From DAOUAT01 sp964551735 (GTDB lineage Bacteria > Chloroflexota > Anaerolineae > CG2-30-64-16), in NCBI GenBank assembly GCA_964551735.1, contig CAZKEF010000053.1, positions 1-35,654 on the forward strand: DNA of 35,654 nt, written 5' to 3'. Positions within the stretch are counted from its first letter, which is position 1. Each line of letters opens with the position of its first letter. Of this stretch, positions 16,986 to 24,495 are shown piece by piece. The notes under the pieces were generated by a model, which saw nothing but the letters and a program-made list of their open reading frames with translations, had not been told where the DNA came from and ran no database searches. The position numbers and the translations under genes were made by a program.

Positions 16986-17894
16986 ATGGCTGCATCAGTT
17001 GCGCCGAGACGGCGTCCGTCCGCAATGGTCGTGCGTGAGTGGCTGCAGGGCTACCTTTTTGCCGCGCCGTTCCTGATCGGTTTTGCGGCATTCGTGGCGT
17101 TCCCGATGATCTATTCCATCTGGCTGATGTTCCAAAAGTGGGATCTGCTCTCGCCGCCGGTCTTCGTAGGGCTGCGCAACATCCAGCGTGCGCTCACCGA
17201 TGAGCTGGCGCTCAAGAGCCTGTATAACAGCGCTTTTTACACGTTCCTTGCCGTACCGGTGCAGATGGTCATCTCGTTCACGCTGGCCATGGCGCTGACG
17301 CAAAAGATCAAGTTCCGCAGTATCTATCGCGCGGGTTTCTACCTGCCGATCATCATCCCGGTCGTTGCGACGGCCGTGGTGTGGCAACGTGTCTTCCATC
17401 CCGACTTCGGCATTCTCAACCAGGCGCTGGGCTGGTTCGGTATCCCACCGCAAGGGTGGTTGCTGGAACCGGCGTTAGCCAAGCCTGCTTTCATCTTTAT
17501 GTCATTCTGGATGATCGGCCGCCAGATGGTGATCTTCATTGCCGGCCTGGGCAATATCCCGGTGCAACTGCTGGAGGCGGCGCAGATTGACGGCGCAAGC
17601 AGGCTCCGCTCCATCTTCACGATCACCATCCCGCTGATGACGCCATTGATCTTCTACAATATGGTGATCGCCGTCATCAACTCGTTCCAAACCTTCGTGC
17701 CTTCCCTGATCATGACCGATGGCGGCCCGCAAAACGAAACGCTGTTTGTGGTGCTAAACATCTACCGGAACGGGTTCCAGTTCTTCAACATGGGGTATGC
17801 GTCGGCGCTGGCGTGGGAGCTGTTCATCATCGTCGTCGGCTTCACCATTATCCAGTTCTACGTGTCCAACCGCTGGGTCTACTACGAGTCATAG
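16986..17894 (+). CDS. ABC sugar transporter permease 1 (MalF/UgpA type)
   Basis: A 302-residue inner-membrane protein with six predicted helices. The first starts at about residue 20 (GYLFAAPFLIGFAAFVAF). The ATPase-docking EAA loop reads LLEAAQIDGASRLRSIFTITIPLM. The ATG at 16986 follows GAGGAGG; the frame is open further upstream but without a ribosome site. It forms the channel with the next gene product. No ATP-binding subunit is encoded anywhere in the window, so a shared MsmK/UgpC-like ATPase elsewhere must power the transporter, as is common for this class. Confidence 0.93.
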   Translation: MAASVAPRRRPSAMVVREWLQGYLFAAPFLIGFAAFVAFPMIYSIWLMFQKWDLLSPPVFVGLRNIQRALTDELALKSLYNSAFYTFLAVPVQMVISFTLAMALTQKIKFRSIYRAGFYLPIIIPVVATAVVWQRVFHPDFGILNQALGWFGIPPQGWLLEPALAKPAFIFMSFWMIGRQMVIFIAGLGNIPVQLLEAAQIDGASRLRSIFTITIPLMTPLIFYNMVIAVINSFQTFVPSLIMTDGGPQNETLFVVLNIYRNGFQFFNMGYASALAWELFIIVVGFTIIQFYVSNRWVYYES

Positions 17895-17904
17895 GAGGCG
17901 CATC

Positions 17905-18828
17905 ATGGCAACCATTACAGCCCCCCGGTTCCTGGCCACTCGCCGCTCGCGGCAGCAGATCAGAGAGACCATCGGCCTGATCATCCTCCAGATCGTGATG
18001 ACCCTGGTGTTGATCACCTTCCTGGCGCCGACCCTCTGGATGGTTTCATCCTCTCTGAAAGCGCGGCCGGAGGTCTTTGCGGTGCCCATCGTCTGGATCC
18101 CGGAAGTGCCGCAATGGCGCAACTACACCGACGCGCTGAGCCTGCTGCCGTTCCAACGGTTTGCTATCAACACATTGGGGTTGTGCCTGTTAACGGTCAT
18201 GGGCACGTTGCTGTCAGCGTCCATGGTGTCTTATGCGTTTGCCCGGCTCCGCTGGCCTGGCCGCGACCTCTTCTTCATGCTGCTGCTGGGCACCATGATG
18301 CTGCCTGAGATCGTCACCCTGATCCCCAGGTTCATCGAATTCCGGTGGTTGGGCTGGGTCAAACCAGGAACCGTGTTCAATTTGGGCATCATGCCGCTCA
18401 ACTACCTGCCGTTGACCGTGCCTTATTGGTTGGCCCTGACGCCGCTTTACGTCTTCCTGATGCGGCAGTTCTTCAAGGGCATCCCCATGGAGCTGGAAGA
18501 GGCTGCCCTGGTAGATGGCGCTAACCGGTTCATGATCCTCTTCCGGATCATCCTGCCGCTTTCGAAACCGGTCATCGCCACCGTGGCCGTGTTCCAATTC
18601 CTGCAAACCTATAACGACTTTCTCGAGCCGCTGATCTACATCCGCGGCCGCAACGATTGGACCCTGGCGCTGGGGCTGCGCGCGTTGAACGATGTGTCGG
18701 TGACGGGCCAGTGGGAGCTGCTCTTCGCTGCCTCGACTGCGGTGCTGATCCCCATCCTGCTCATCTTCATCTTCGCGCAGCGTTACTTCGTGCAGGGCAT
18801 CGCGACGACGGGGTTTGGGGGGCGATAA
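17905..18828 (+). CDS. ABC sugar transporter permease 2 (MalG/UgpE type)
   Basis: A 307-residue inner-membrane protein with six predicted helices. It contains PTLWMVSSSLKARPEVF after the first helix, as in MalG-like permeases, and the EAA loop MELEEAALVDGANRFMILFRIILPLSK in the second half. The ATG at 17905 lies six bases after AGGAGG and ten bases after the stop of permease 1, so the two are co-translated. Confidence 0.93.
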   Translation: MATITAPRFLATRRSRQQIRETIGLIILQIVMTLVLITFLAPTLWMVSSSLKARPEVFAVPIVWIPEVPQWRNYTDALSLLPFQRFAINTLGLCLLTVMGTLLSASMVSYAFARLRWPGRDLFFMLLLGTMMLPEIVTLIPRFIEFRWLGWVKPGTVFNLGIMPLNYLPLTVPYWLALTPLYVFLMRQFFKGIPMELEEAALVDGANRFMILFRIILPLSKPVIATVAVFQFLQTYNDFLEPLIYIRGRNDWTLALGLRALNDVSVTGQWELLFAASTAVLIPILLIFIFAQRYFVQGIATTGFGGR

Positions 18829-18852
18829 AATAACTCACGGAGGTTTCTCGTA

Positions 18853-19515
18853 ATGAAGTTCTTTCTCGACAGCGCCATCACCAGCGAGATCGAATATGCG
18901 CTGGAAATGTGGGATATTGACGGTGTGACGACAAACCCGCGGCACGTGCAGGCCTCGGGCAAGCCGTTCATGACGGTGATCCGGGAGATCGCGCAGATCT
19001 TCGAAGGTGTTGACCGGCCGATCTCGGTGGAGGTCAACCCGCACTTCACCGACTGGCGGGACATGGTGGCCGAAGGCAAGAAGCTGGCGCGGATCAGCGA
19101 CAACTTCGTGATCAAGCTGCCGGCAACCGAGGCCGGGTTCAAGTCGGTGGCGGAGCTGGCCGCAGAAGGCATCCGCACCAACCTGACGCTGGTCTTCTCG
19201 GCGGCGCAAGCGCTGCAGGCCATGCGCATGGGCGCGGCGTTCGTGTCGCCGTTCATCGGCTGGAAGGAAGCCAACGGCGAGGAGATCGTCAAGTTCATTC
19301 AGGAGATCGTGGCGATCCGCGATAACTACGACTTCGAGACCGAGATCATCGTCGCCGCGGTGCGCAACGGCCGCCAGATCGTGGAGGCCGCGGTGGCCGG
19401 CGCGGACATTGTCACGGCCGGCCTGGCGGTGTTCAAGGACGCGTTCGCCCACCCGTACACCGACGAGGGGTTGAAACGGTTCTCGAGTTTTTGGGATCAG
19501 ACGAAGTACGAGTAA
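18853..19515 (+). CDS. Small transaldolase (FSA/TalC type) with altered phosphate site
   Basis: A 220-residue class I aldolase/transaldolase barrel. The Schiff-base lysine is Lys88 (NFVIKLPAT). Family marks are MKFFLDSA at the start, VTTNP (25-29) and NLTLVFSAAQAL (110-121). The residues that hold the substrate phosphate in E. coli FSA, Arg134 and Ser166, correspond here to Trp137 (SPFIGWKEANG) and Ala169 (VAAVRNGRQ). The substrate may therefore lack a terminal phosphate or carry another group such as a sulfonate. It follows permease 2 by 24 bases, with AACTCACGGAGG before the ATG, and is the last gene of the first part of the locus. Confidence 0.9.
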   Translation: MKFFLDSAITSEIEYALEMWDIDGVTTNPRHVQASGKPFMTVIREIAQIFEGVDRPISVEVNPHFTDWRDMVAEGKKLARISDNFVIKLPATEAGFKSVAELAAEGIRTNLTLVFSAAQALQAMRMGAAFVSPFIGWKEANGEEIVKFIQEIVAIRDNYDFETEIIVAAVRNGRQIVEAAVAGADIVTAGLAVFKDAFAHPYTDEGLKRFSSFWDQTKYE

Positions 19516-19580
19516 CGTGGTGCGTGGCGCAAAAGATCTGATCGGCCAGGTGCGCTGGCTGAACGAGTGGCGGGTATGAG

Positions 19581-19633
19581 TTGACAGAGGAGACTGCCAC
19601 GGTTATACTGAAAGTTAGATATTTGGTATAACT
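19581..19633 (+). promoter_or_regulatory. Promoter and operator of the toxin-antitoxin pair
   Basis: TTGACA (19581-19586), exactly 17 bases, and TATACT (19604-19609) form a near-consensus promoter. GTTATAC (19602-19608) overlaps the -10 box and is repeated inverted as GTATAAC (19626-19632); AGTTA (19613-19617) and TAACT (19629-19633) form a second inverted pair. Binding by the ribbon-helix-helix antitoxin here would block the promoter, the usual autoregulation. Confidence 0.7.
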
Positions 19634-19646
19634 AAAGGTAGAACCA

Positions 19647-19916
19647 ATGGAAACCAGGATCAAAACCGGCGTTTCAATCCCAAAATCCCTGTTCGAGCAG
19701 GCCGAGGCGTTTGCGCACCGCATGAACCTGTCGCGCAGCCGGTTGTTCTCGATTGCGTTGGAGGATTATTTGCAGCGGCAACGCAACCGTGAGTTGCTGG
19801 CGCAGATCAACGCAGGGTATGCCGACGGGCTGACCGAAGAAGAAAAGACATACCTCCAAGCCGCCAGTGTTCAATTCAGCCGCATCGCCGAGCGTGACAC
19901 GGAGGGCGAATGGTGA
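19647..19916 (+). CDS. Ribbon-helix-helix antitoxin (MazE-like)
   Basis: An 89-residue DNA-binding antitoxin. The N-terminal part (residues about 3-45) is a ribbon-helix-helix fold: the strand TRIKTGVSIP, then helices around SLFEQAEAFAHRMNLSRSRLFSIALEDYL. The C-terminal half is acidic and probably wraps the toxin. It overlaps the toxin gene by seven bases. Repression is likely through the inverted repeat at its promoter. The family is clear from fold pattern and context, not from strong sequence identity. Confidence 0.85.
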   Translation: METRIKTGVSIPKSLFEQAEAFAHRMNLSRSRLFSIALEDYLQRQRNRELLAQINAGYADGLTEEEKTYLQAASVQFSRIAERDTEGEW

Positions 19917-20269
19917 TCAACCAGGGGGATGTCTACTGGGTGTTTCTTCGGCCGCCCGTCGGATCAGAACCGGGGTATCGGCGCCCTGGCGTCGTAATCC
20001 AGAATAACCTGTTCAACCACAGCCAGATCGAGACCACCGTGATCAGCGCCATCACCTCCAACGCTAAGCGCGCTGGCATCCCGGGCCACGTGCTGCTGGC
20101 TGAAGGTGAAGCCAACCTGCCCAAGCGCGGCATTGTCAACTTAACGCAGATCATCACGGTGGACAAATCCCAATTGGGCGAGTATATCGGCAGCCTGACA
20201 ACCAGACGCATGCGTCAAATTCTGGACAGCATCTCGCTGGTGTTGGAGCCACGCGAAGCGGGAAGTTAA
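19910..20269 (+). CDS. mazF: MazF/PemK-family mRNA-cleaving toxin
   Basis: A 119-residue endoribonuclease toxin. It starts with the family pattern INQGDVYWVFLRPPVGSE and continues with GYRRPGVVIQNN, which carries the conserved arginine region; NLTQIITVDKSQLGEYIGSL matches the second catalytic block. The ATG at 19910 lies inside the antitoxin gene, with GGAGGG at 19901-19906. The pair sits inside the sugar locus, between the transaldolase and the exporter gene, and probably arrived as a unit. Confidence 0.9.
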   Translation: MVINQGDVYWVFLRPPVGSEPGYRRPGVVIQNNLFNHSQIETTVISAITSNAKRAGIPGHVLLAEGEANLPKRGIVNLTQIITVDKSQLGEYIGSLTTRRMRQILDSISLVLEPREAGS

Positions 20270-20288
20270 CGCGTCAGCGAGGCATTAC

Positions 20289-21389
20289 TTGTTCCAACCT
20301 ATCGTTTCGGAATGGAAGCAGATCGGCAGTGAGCTGCGCCTTGCCCTGCCCGGCCTCTACCTGGCGGTCGGCGTCGCGATTGCGGCCCGCTACCTGCACG
20401 ATCTGATCCCCAACGCGGCCATGGCGCGCGCGGTCAGCGAGGCCTTCATCGCGGTGTTCCTAGGGCTGCACATCCGCAACGCGCTCCACTTCTCCCCGCG
20501 CTTCGACCCCGGGGTCAAGTTTGCCTTGCAGCGCATCCTGCGCCTGGGCATCATCCTGCTGGGGCTGCGGTTGAGCTTGCAGGATGTGGTGAGCACGGGG
20601 GCCTCGGCGCTGCTGCTGATCGCCGCGTGCATGGCGTTCGCGCTGGCGCTGGCCTACGCGGCCGGCAAGTGGCTCCACGTCCCCGGCCGGCTGGCCGCGC
20701 TCATCGGCCTGGGGACGGCGGTGTGCGGCAACACGGCCATCGTCGCGGCCGCGCCGGTGATCGAAGCCCGCGACGAGGATGTCAGCTTCGCGGTGGCGGC
20801 GATCACCTTCTTCGGCACGCTGGCGGTGATCTTCTATCCCATCATCGGTTACTTCACCGGCATGACCGAACGCAGCTTCGGCCTGTGGGTGGGCACGGCC
20901 GTCAACGATACCTCGCAGGTGGTCGCGGCCGGCGCGGCGTTCAGCGAGCGGGCGCGCGATATCGCCACGGTGGTGAAGCTGACGCGCAACACGCTGATGG
21001 CGCCGCTGCTGGTGCTGCTGGGTGTCATGTACGCGCAGGCGCAGAACCGGCAGGAGCCGGGTCGGGTGAAAGTCAGCGTCGGCAAGGCGCTGCCGTGGTT
21101 CGTGTTCGGTTTCCTGGCGATGACCCTGCTACGGACCCTGGGCGTGGCCGTGGGGGTGCTGCCCCACGATGTGGCAGCGCCCGGGCATCTGGTGACGGCG
21201 GCCAACGCGCTGCGATTCGTGGATGAAGTCGCCCGGTTCGCCGTGCTGGTCGCCCTGGCCGCTATCGGCCTCAGCACCGATACCGCAACCGTACGGCGGA
21301 TCGGCCTCAAGCCATTCGTCATGGCGATCACCCTGTCAGCAGCTCTGGCGCTATTTAGCCTCGGGTTGATTGGATTAATGCAAAGGTAG
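20289..21389 (+). CDS. YeiH-family (UPF0324) putative sulfate exporter
   Basis: A 366-residue inner-membrane protein with about ten hydrophobic helices. Family patterns are GIILLGLRLSLQDV, LIGLGTAVCGNTAIVAAAPVI, TAVNDTSQVVAAGAAFS and LTRNTLMAPLL. The family is annotated as putative sulfate exporters; the activity is poorly proven. The likely start is TTG at 20289 with a weak site (GCGAGG), 19 bases after the toxin gene, so it may be read through from the toxin-antitoxin promoter. Its position between a transaldolase and a SuyB-like lyase makes export of sulfite or sulfate from sulfonate breakdown a sensible guess. Confidence 0.87.
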   Translation: MFQPIVSEWKQIGSELRLALPGLYLAVGVAIAARYLHDLIPNAAMARAVSEAFIAVFLGLHIRNALHFSPRFDPGVKFALQRILRLGIILLGLRLSLQDVVSTGASALLLIAACMAFALALAYAAGKWLHVPGRLAALIGLGTAVCGNTAIVAAAPVIEARDEDVSFAVAAITFFGTLAVIFYPIIGYFTGMTERSFGLWVGTAVNDTSQVVAAGAAFSERARDIATVVKLTRNTLMAPLLVLLGVMYAQAQNRQEPGRVKVSVGKALPWFVFGFLAMTLLRTLGVAVGVLPHDVAAPGHLVTAANALRFVDEVARFAVLVALAAIGLSTDTATVRRIGLKPFVMAITLSAALALFSLGLIGLMQR

Positions 21390-21423
21390 GGGCGGGGTTG
21401 TCTGCCCTGAAAACAGCTTCGCC

Positions 21424-21618
21424 TGTCACCCTGAGCGGGTCTACGACTCAACGCACATGACAGCTCAAAGCCAGCGAAGGGTCTCGTTGGTTACGCGGAG
21501 ATCCTTCGCTGGGGGCTCGTCGTAACTGACTTTGAGTGGTTAACCCGCTGCTTATGACATGGCATGTCATTGCCGGGATCGCATCCCGCCGCGCGGGATC
21601 GTGGGTCTCAGGATGACA
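21424..21618. repeat. Foldback (MITE-like) palindromic element
   Basis: The 276-base gap between the exporter and oxidoreductase genes is a nested inverted repeat. The outer ends TGTCACCCTGAG (21424-21435) and CTCAGGATGACA (21607-21618) match at 11 of 12 positions. Inside, GCGGGT (21435-21440) pairs with ACCCGC (21543-21548), CTCAAAG (21464-21470) with CTTTGAG (21530-21536), and CCAGCGAAGG (21471-21480) with CCTTCGCTGG (21503-21512). A separate palindrome, ATGACATG-G-CATGTCAT, lies near 21554-21570. No open frame of its own is convincing. It looks like a non-autonomous mobile element. Confidence 0.75.
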
Positions 21619-21665
21619 TTGCGCAGCCGGCCAAACCCGCCTCTACGATTCTATCGGAGGAGATT

Positions 21666-22880
21666 ATGCAACTCGGCAAGGAATTCCGCAATCAAGTGAT
21701 GGCCCTGAGCCCCATCTTCGCCTACGTGCCGGCCGAGGATCGCTACCTGTTTGCGCCCGGCGAGGGCCGCTATCGTTTCAACGTCATCGGGACGGGCGTC
21801 AACGGCCAGGAGCACATCCGGGTAACCATGATGGAGGGCCGCGCAACCATCCACGGCGTCTACGACCCCAACCCGTTGAGCGTGGCCGGCGCGCAGGGGA
21901 CATATGCCCAGTTCGTCCCAGGGGGCAAGCTGGTGGCCTACGACTCGTTGGAAGCCGCCTGTTCAGACCCGGCCGTAGACGGGTTGATCATCTGCACGCC
22001 CAACTACACCCATCTCGACGTGGTGCGCTCGGCCGCGGCATCGGGCAAGCACATCCTGCTGGAAAAACCCATGGCCACCACCATCGCCGACGCGCACACC
22101 ATCACCCAGATCGCCCAGCAGCACCCGGCCGTGTTTCAGATCGGCCTGCAATACCGGTTCAAGCCGATCTACGTGGAGGCGATCCACGAGGCGCTGCACC
22201 GCAAGGCCATCGGCGACATCAAAACCATCAGCATCATGGAGCACCGCTTCCCGTTCCTGGACAAGGTGAAGCAGTGGAACAAGTTCTCCAGGTATTCCGG
22301 CGGCACGCTGGTGGAGAAGTGCTGCCATTACTTCGACCTGATGAACCTGTTCTCCGGATCGCGGCCGGTCAGCGTGTTCGCCACAGGCAGCGCAGCGGTC
22401 AACTTCCTGAACTTCGAATACGACGGTCAGAAGTCGGACATCCTGGACAACGCGTTCGTAGTCGTGAATTACGCCAATGGCGTGCGGGCCAGCTTCAACC
22501 TGTGCATGTTCTCGCCCATGTTCTACGAGGAAATGGTGCTGTGCGGCGACGATGGCCGGCTGAAAGTGACCGAGAACGAGGACTTCTTGCCACTGGCCCA
22601 GACCGACACCTACCTGGAGATCAAGTGCGGCGACCGCAAGCCGTCGCGCGTGGGCGCGCCCTGCTACCCATCCTTAATCCAGGGCAGCGGCCACCACGGC
22701 GCCACCTATTTCGAGCACGTCAGCTTCGTGGACAACATCGAGGGCAAGCTCGCCAGCGCGGCCACCGCGGCCGAGGGCTTCTGGTCCATCGTGGTCGGCG
22801 TGGCTGCCGAAACGTCGGTGAAGAAGGGGCGGCCGGTGCTGATTGACGAATTGTTGCAGGAAAACAACATAAATCTATAA
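21666..22880 (+). CDS. Gfo/Idh/MocA-family oxidoreductase
   Basis: A 404-residue NAD(P)-dependent sugar or polyol dehydrogenase homologue. The Rossmann half has FNVIGTGVNGQEHI (dinucleotide site), GLIICTPNYTHLD and the signature LLEKPM with the family's catalytic-region lysine. The second half contains GGTLVEKCCHYFDLMNLF, whose histidine is the usual Gfo/Idh/MocA catalytic residue. I use ATG 21666 because GGAGGAG (21656-21662) is right before it. It is followed after 11 bases by the lyase gene. Substrate unknown; a sugar or sugar acid of this locus. Confidence 0.9.
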   Translation: MQLGKEFRNQVMALSPIFAYVPAEDRYLFAPGEGRYRFNVIGTGVNGQEHIRVTMMEGRATIHGVYDPNPLSVAGAQGTYAQFVPGGKLVAYDSLEAACSDPAVDGLIICTPNYTHLDVVRSAAASGKHILLEKPMATTIADAHTITQIAQQHPAVFQIGLQYRFKPIYVEAIHEALHRKAIGDIKTISIMEHRFPFLDKVKQWNKFSRYSGGTLVEKCCHYFDLMNLFSGSRPVSVFATGSAAVNFLNFEYDGQKSDILDNAFVVVNYANGVRASFNLCMFSPMFYEEMVLCGDDGRLKVTENEDFLPLAQTDTYLEIKCGDRKPSRVGAPCYPSLIQGSGHHGATYFEHVSFVDNIEGKLASAATAAEGFWSIVVGVAAETSVKKGRPVLIDELLQENNINL

Positions 22881-22891
22881 GGAGTTCATTC

Positions 22892-24400
22892 ATGTCTCAC
22901 GGTATCCTGATCCACGAAACCCACGATGATGTCGGCGTCGCGGTGCACGATCTGCGCGCGGGAGAAGAGGTCGGCATCGTCACGCTGGAAGGCGTCAACG
23001 CGGGCGCCATCACGGTCGTCAACGATGTGCCCCTGGGCCACAAGGTGGCGCTGCGCGAGATGCCCGTCGGCCACGAGCTGCTGAAGTACGGCCGTCCCAT
23101 CGGCCAGGTGGTGGAGGCGACCGCCAAGGGCGCGCACGTCCACACCCACAACCTGAGGACGATGCGCTGGAGCCTGGAAGAGGTCGCCGCGCCGGAGATC
23201 GTCACCAAGCCGGCCGAGCGGCTGGCGTTGGGCGGCAAGAAGCCCGAAGAGATGAGGCTGCTGGGCTACCGCCGCGAGAACGGCCGCTACGGCATCCGCA
23301 ACCACGTCGTGATCTTGCCGCTGGACGACATCTCCAACGCCGCGGCCGAGGGCGTGTCGTACCTGATCAAGGGCACCATGGCGCTGCCGCACCACTACGG
23401 CCGCCTGCAGTTCGGCGAGGACCTGGAGCTGACCTTCCGCACCCTGGCCGGCACCGGCGCCAACCCCAACGTGGCCGCCTGCATCGTCATCGGCATCGAA
23501 CCGAAGTGGACGCAGCGCGTGGTGGATGAGATCGCCTTGACCGGCAAACCGGTGGCCGGCTTCTCCATCGAGCGCTACGGCGACCTGAAGACCATCGAGA
23601 TGGCCGCGCGCAAGGCCAAAGAGTACGTGCAGTGGGCCGGCGAGCTCCAACGCGAGCCGTTCTCGGTGCGTGACCTTTGGATGAGCACCAAATGCGGCGA
23701 GTCGGACACCACCTCGGGCCTGGCGGCTAACCCCACTGTGGGCCGCGTTTTCGAGCGGCTGGCCGAAGCCGGCGCCACCCTGATCTTCGGCGAGACCACC
23801 GAAGTGACCGGCGGCGAGGACATCATCGCGGCCCAGTGCGTCAGCCAGGAGGTGGCCGACAGCTTCATGCAGTTCTTCAACGACTACCAGGCGCTGGTGA
23901 AGAGCAAGGGCGTAGATCTGCTGGGCTCGCAGCCCACCGAGGGCAACATCCGCGGCGGCCTGACCACCATCGAAGAGAAGGCGATGGGCAACATCCAGAA
24001 GATGGGCCGCTGCCAGGTGGTGGGCGTGCTGGACAAGGCGGTCGCGCCGGACAAGCCGGGCCTGCACTTCATGGATTCCTCCTCGGCCGCGGCCGAGATG
24101 GTCACGTTGTGCGCGGCCGCCGGCGCGGTGGTGCACTACTTCCCCACCGGCCAGGGCAACATCATCGGCAACCCCATCATCCCGGTGATCAAACTGTGCG
24201 CGAACCCACTGACTGTGGCGACCATGTCGGAGCATATTGATGTGGATTTGACGGGCCTGCTGCGCATCGAGATCAACCTGGACCAGGCGGCCGACAAGGC
24301 TATGGACGTGCTGGAAAGCACCATCCGCGGCCGGCTGACCGCGGCCGAGGCGCTGCGGCACAATGAGTTTGTGATCACGAAGCTGTACGAGAGCGCGTAA
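22892..24400 (+). CDS. SAF-UxaA family lyase, resembling fused (2R)-sulfolactate sulfo-lyase SuyA-SuyB
   Basis: A 502-residue protein of the altronate dehydratase superfamily. Residues about 1-95 form the SAF domain (IPLGHK-type VPLGHKVALREM, LKYGRPIGQ, HVHTHNLRTMRW), which equals SuyA or the UxaA N-domain. From about 120 comes the UxaA/SuyB body: GYRRENGRYGIRNHVVILP, STKCGESDTTSGLAANP and FPTGQGNIIGNPIIPVIK. From memory of the families, E. coli UxaA has LSGPGNDLV and TTGRGTP where this protein has MDSSSAAAEMV and PTGQGNI, which is the SuyB-like version. The enzyme would eliminate sulfite from sulfolactate, or water from a sugar acid. AAGGAG precedes the ATG. Confidence 0.85.
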   Translation: MSHGILIHETHDDVGVAVHDLRAGEEVGIVTLEGVNAGAITVVNDVPLGHKVALREMPVGHELLKYGRPIGQVVEATAKGAHVHTHNLRTMRWSLEEVAAPEIVTKPAERLALGGKKPEEMRLLGYRRENGRYGIRNHVVILPLDDISNAAAEGVSYLIKGTMALPHHYGRLQFGEDLELTFRTLAGTGANPNVAACIVIGIEPKWTQRVVDEIALTGKPVAGFSIERYGDLKTIEMAARKAKEYVQWAGELQREPFSVRDLWMSTKCGESDTTSGLAANPTVGRVFERLAEAGATLIFGETTEVTGGEDIIAAQCVSQEVADSFMQFFNDYQALVKSKGVDLLGSQPTEGNIRGGLTTIEEKAMGNIQKMGRCQVVGVLDKAVAPDKPGLHFMDSSSAAAEMVTLCAAAGAVVHYFPTGQGNIIGNPIIPVIKLCANPLTVATMSEHIDVDLTGLLRIEINLDQAADKAMDVLESTIRGRLTAAEALRHNEFVITKLYESA

Positions 24401-24418
24401 TTCGCGCCTTAAACCTGG

Positions 24419-24475
24419 AATCGAGGCTTCAGCCGGTCTGACCGTTGAGCCGACTGACCGTCTGAAGGCTCGATT
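24419..24475. repeat. Long intra-operon stem-loop before larA
   Basis: Bases 24419-24438 pair with 24456-24475 at 18 of 20 positions, with a 17-base loop. It fills most of the 95-base gap between the lyase and racemase genes and ends about 20 bases before the larA start. It could be an mRNA-stability or attenuation element, or another member of the repeat families seen here. Confidence 0.65.
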
Positions 24476-24495
24476 ACGCCTTCATCGGAGGCTGC

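Noticed and set aside
22886..24361. Minus-strand open frame of 491 codons opposite the lyase gene
   Set aside because: It mirrors a strong plus-strand family match, is His/Ala/Gly-rich without any domain, and has no ribosome site. GC-rich codon bias creates such mirror frames.
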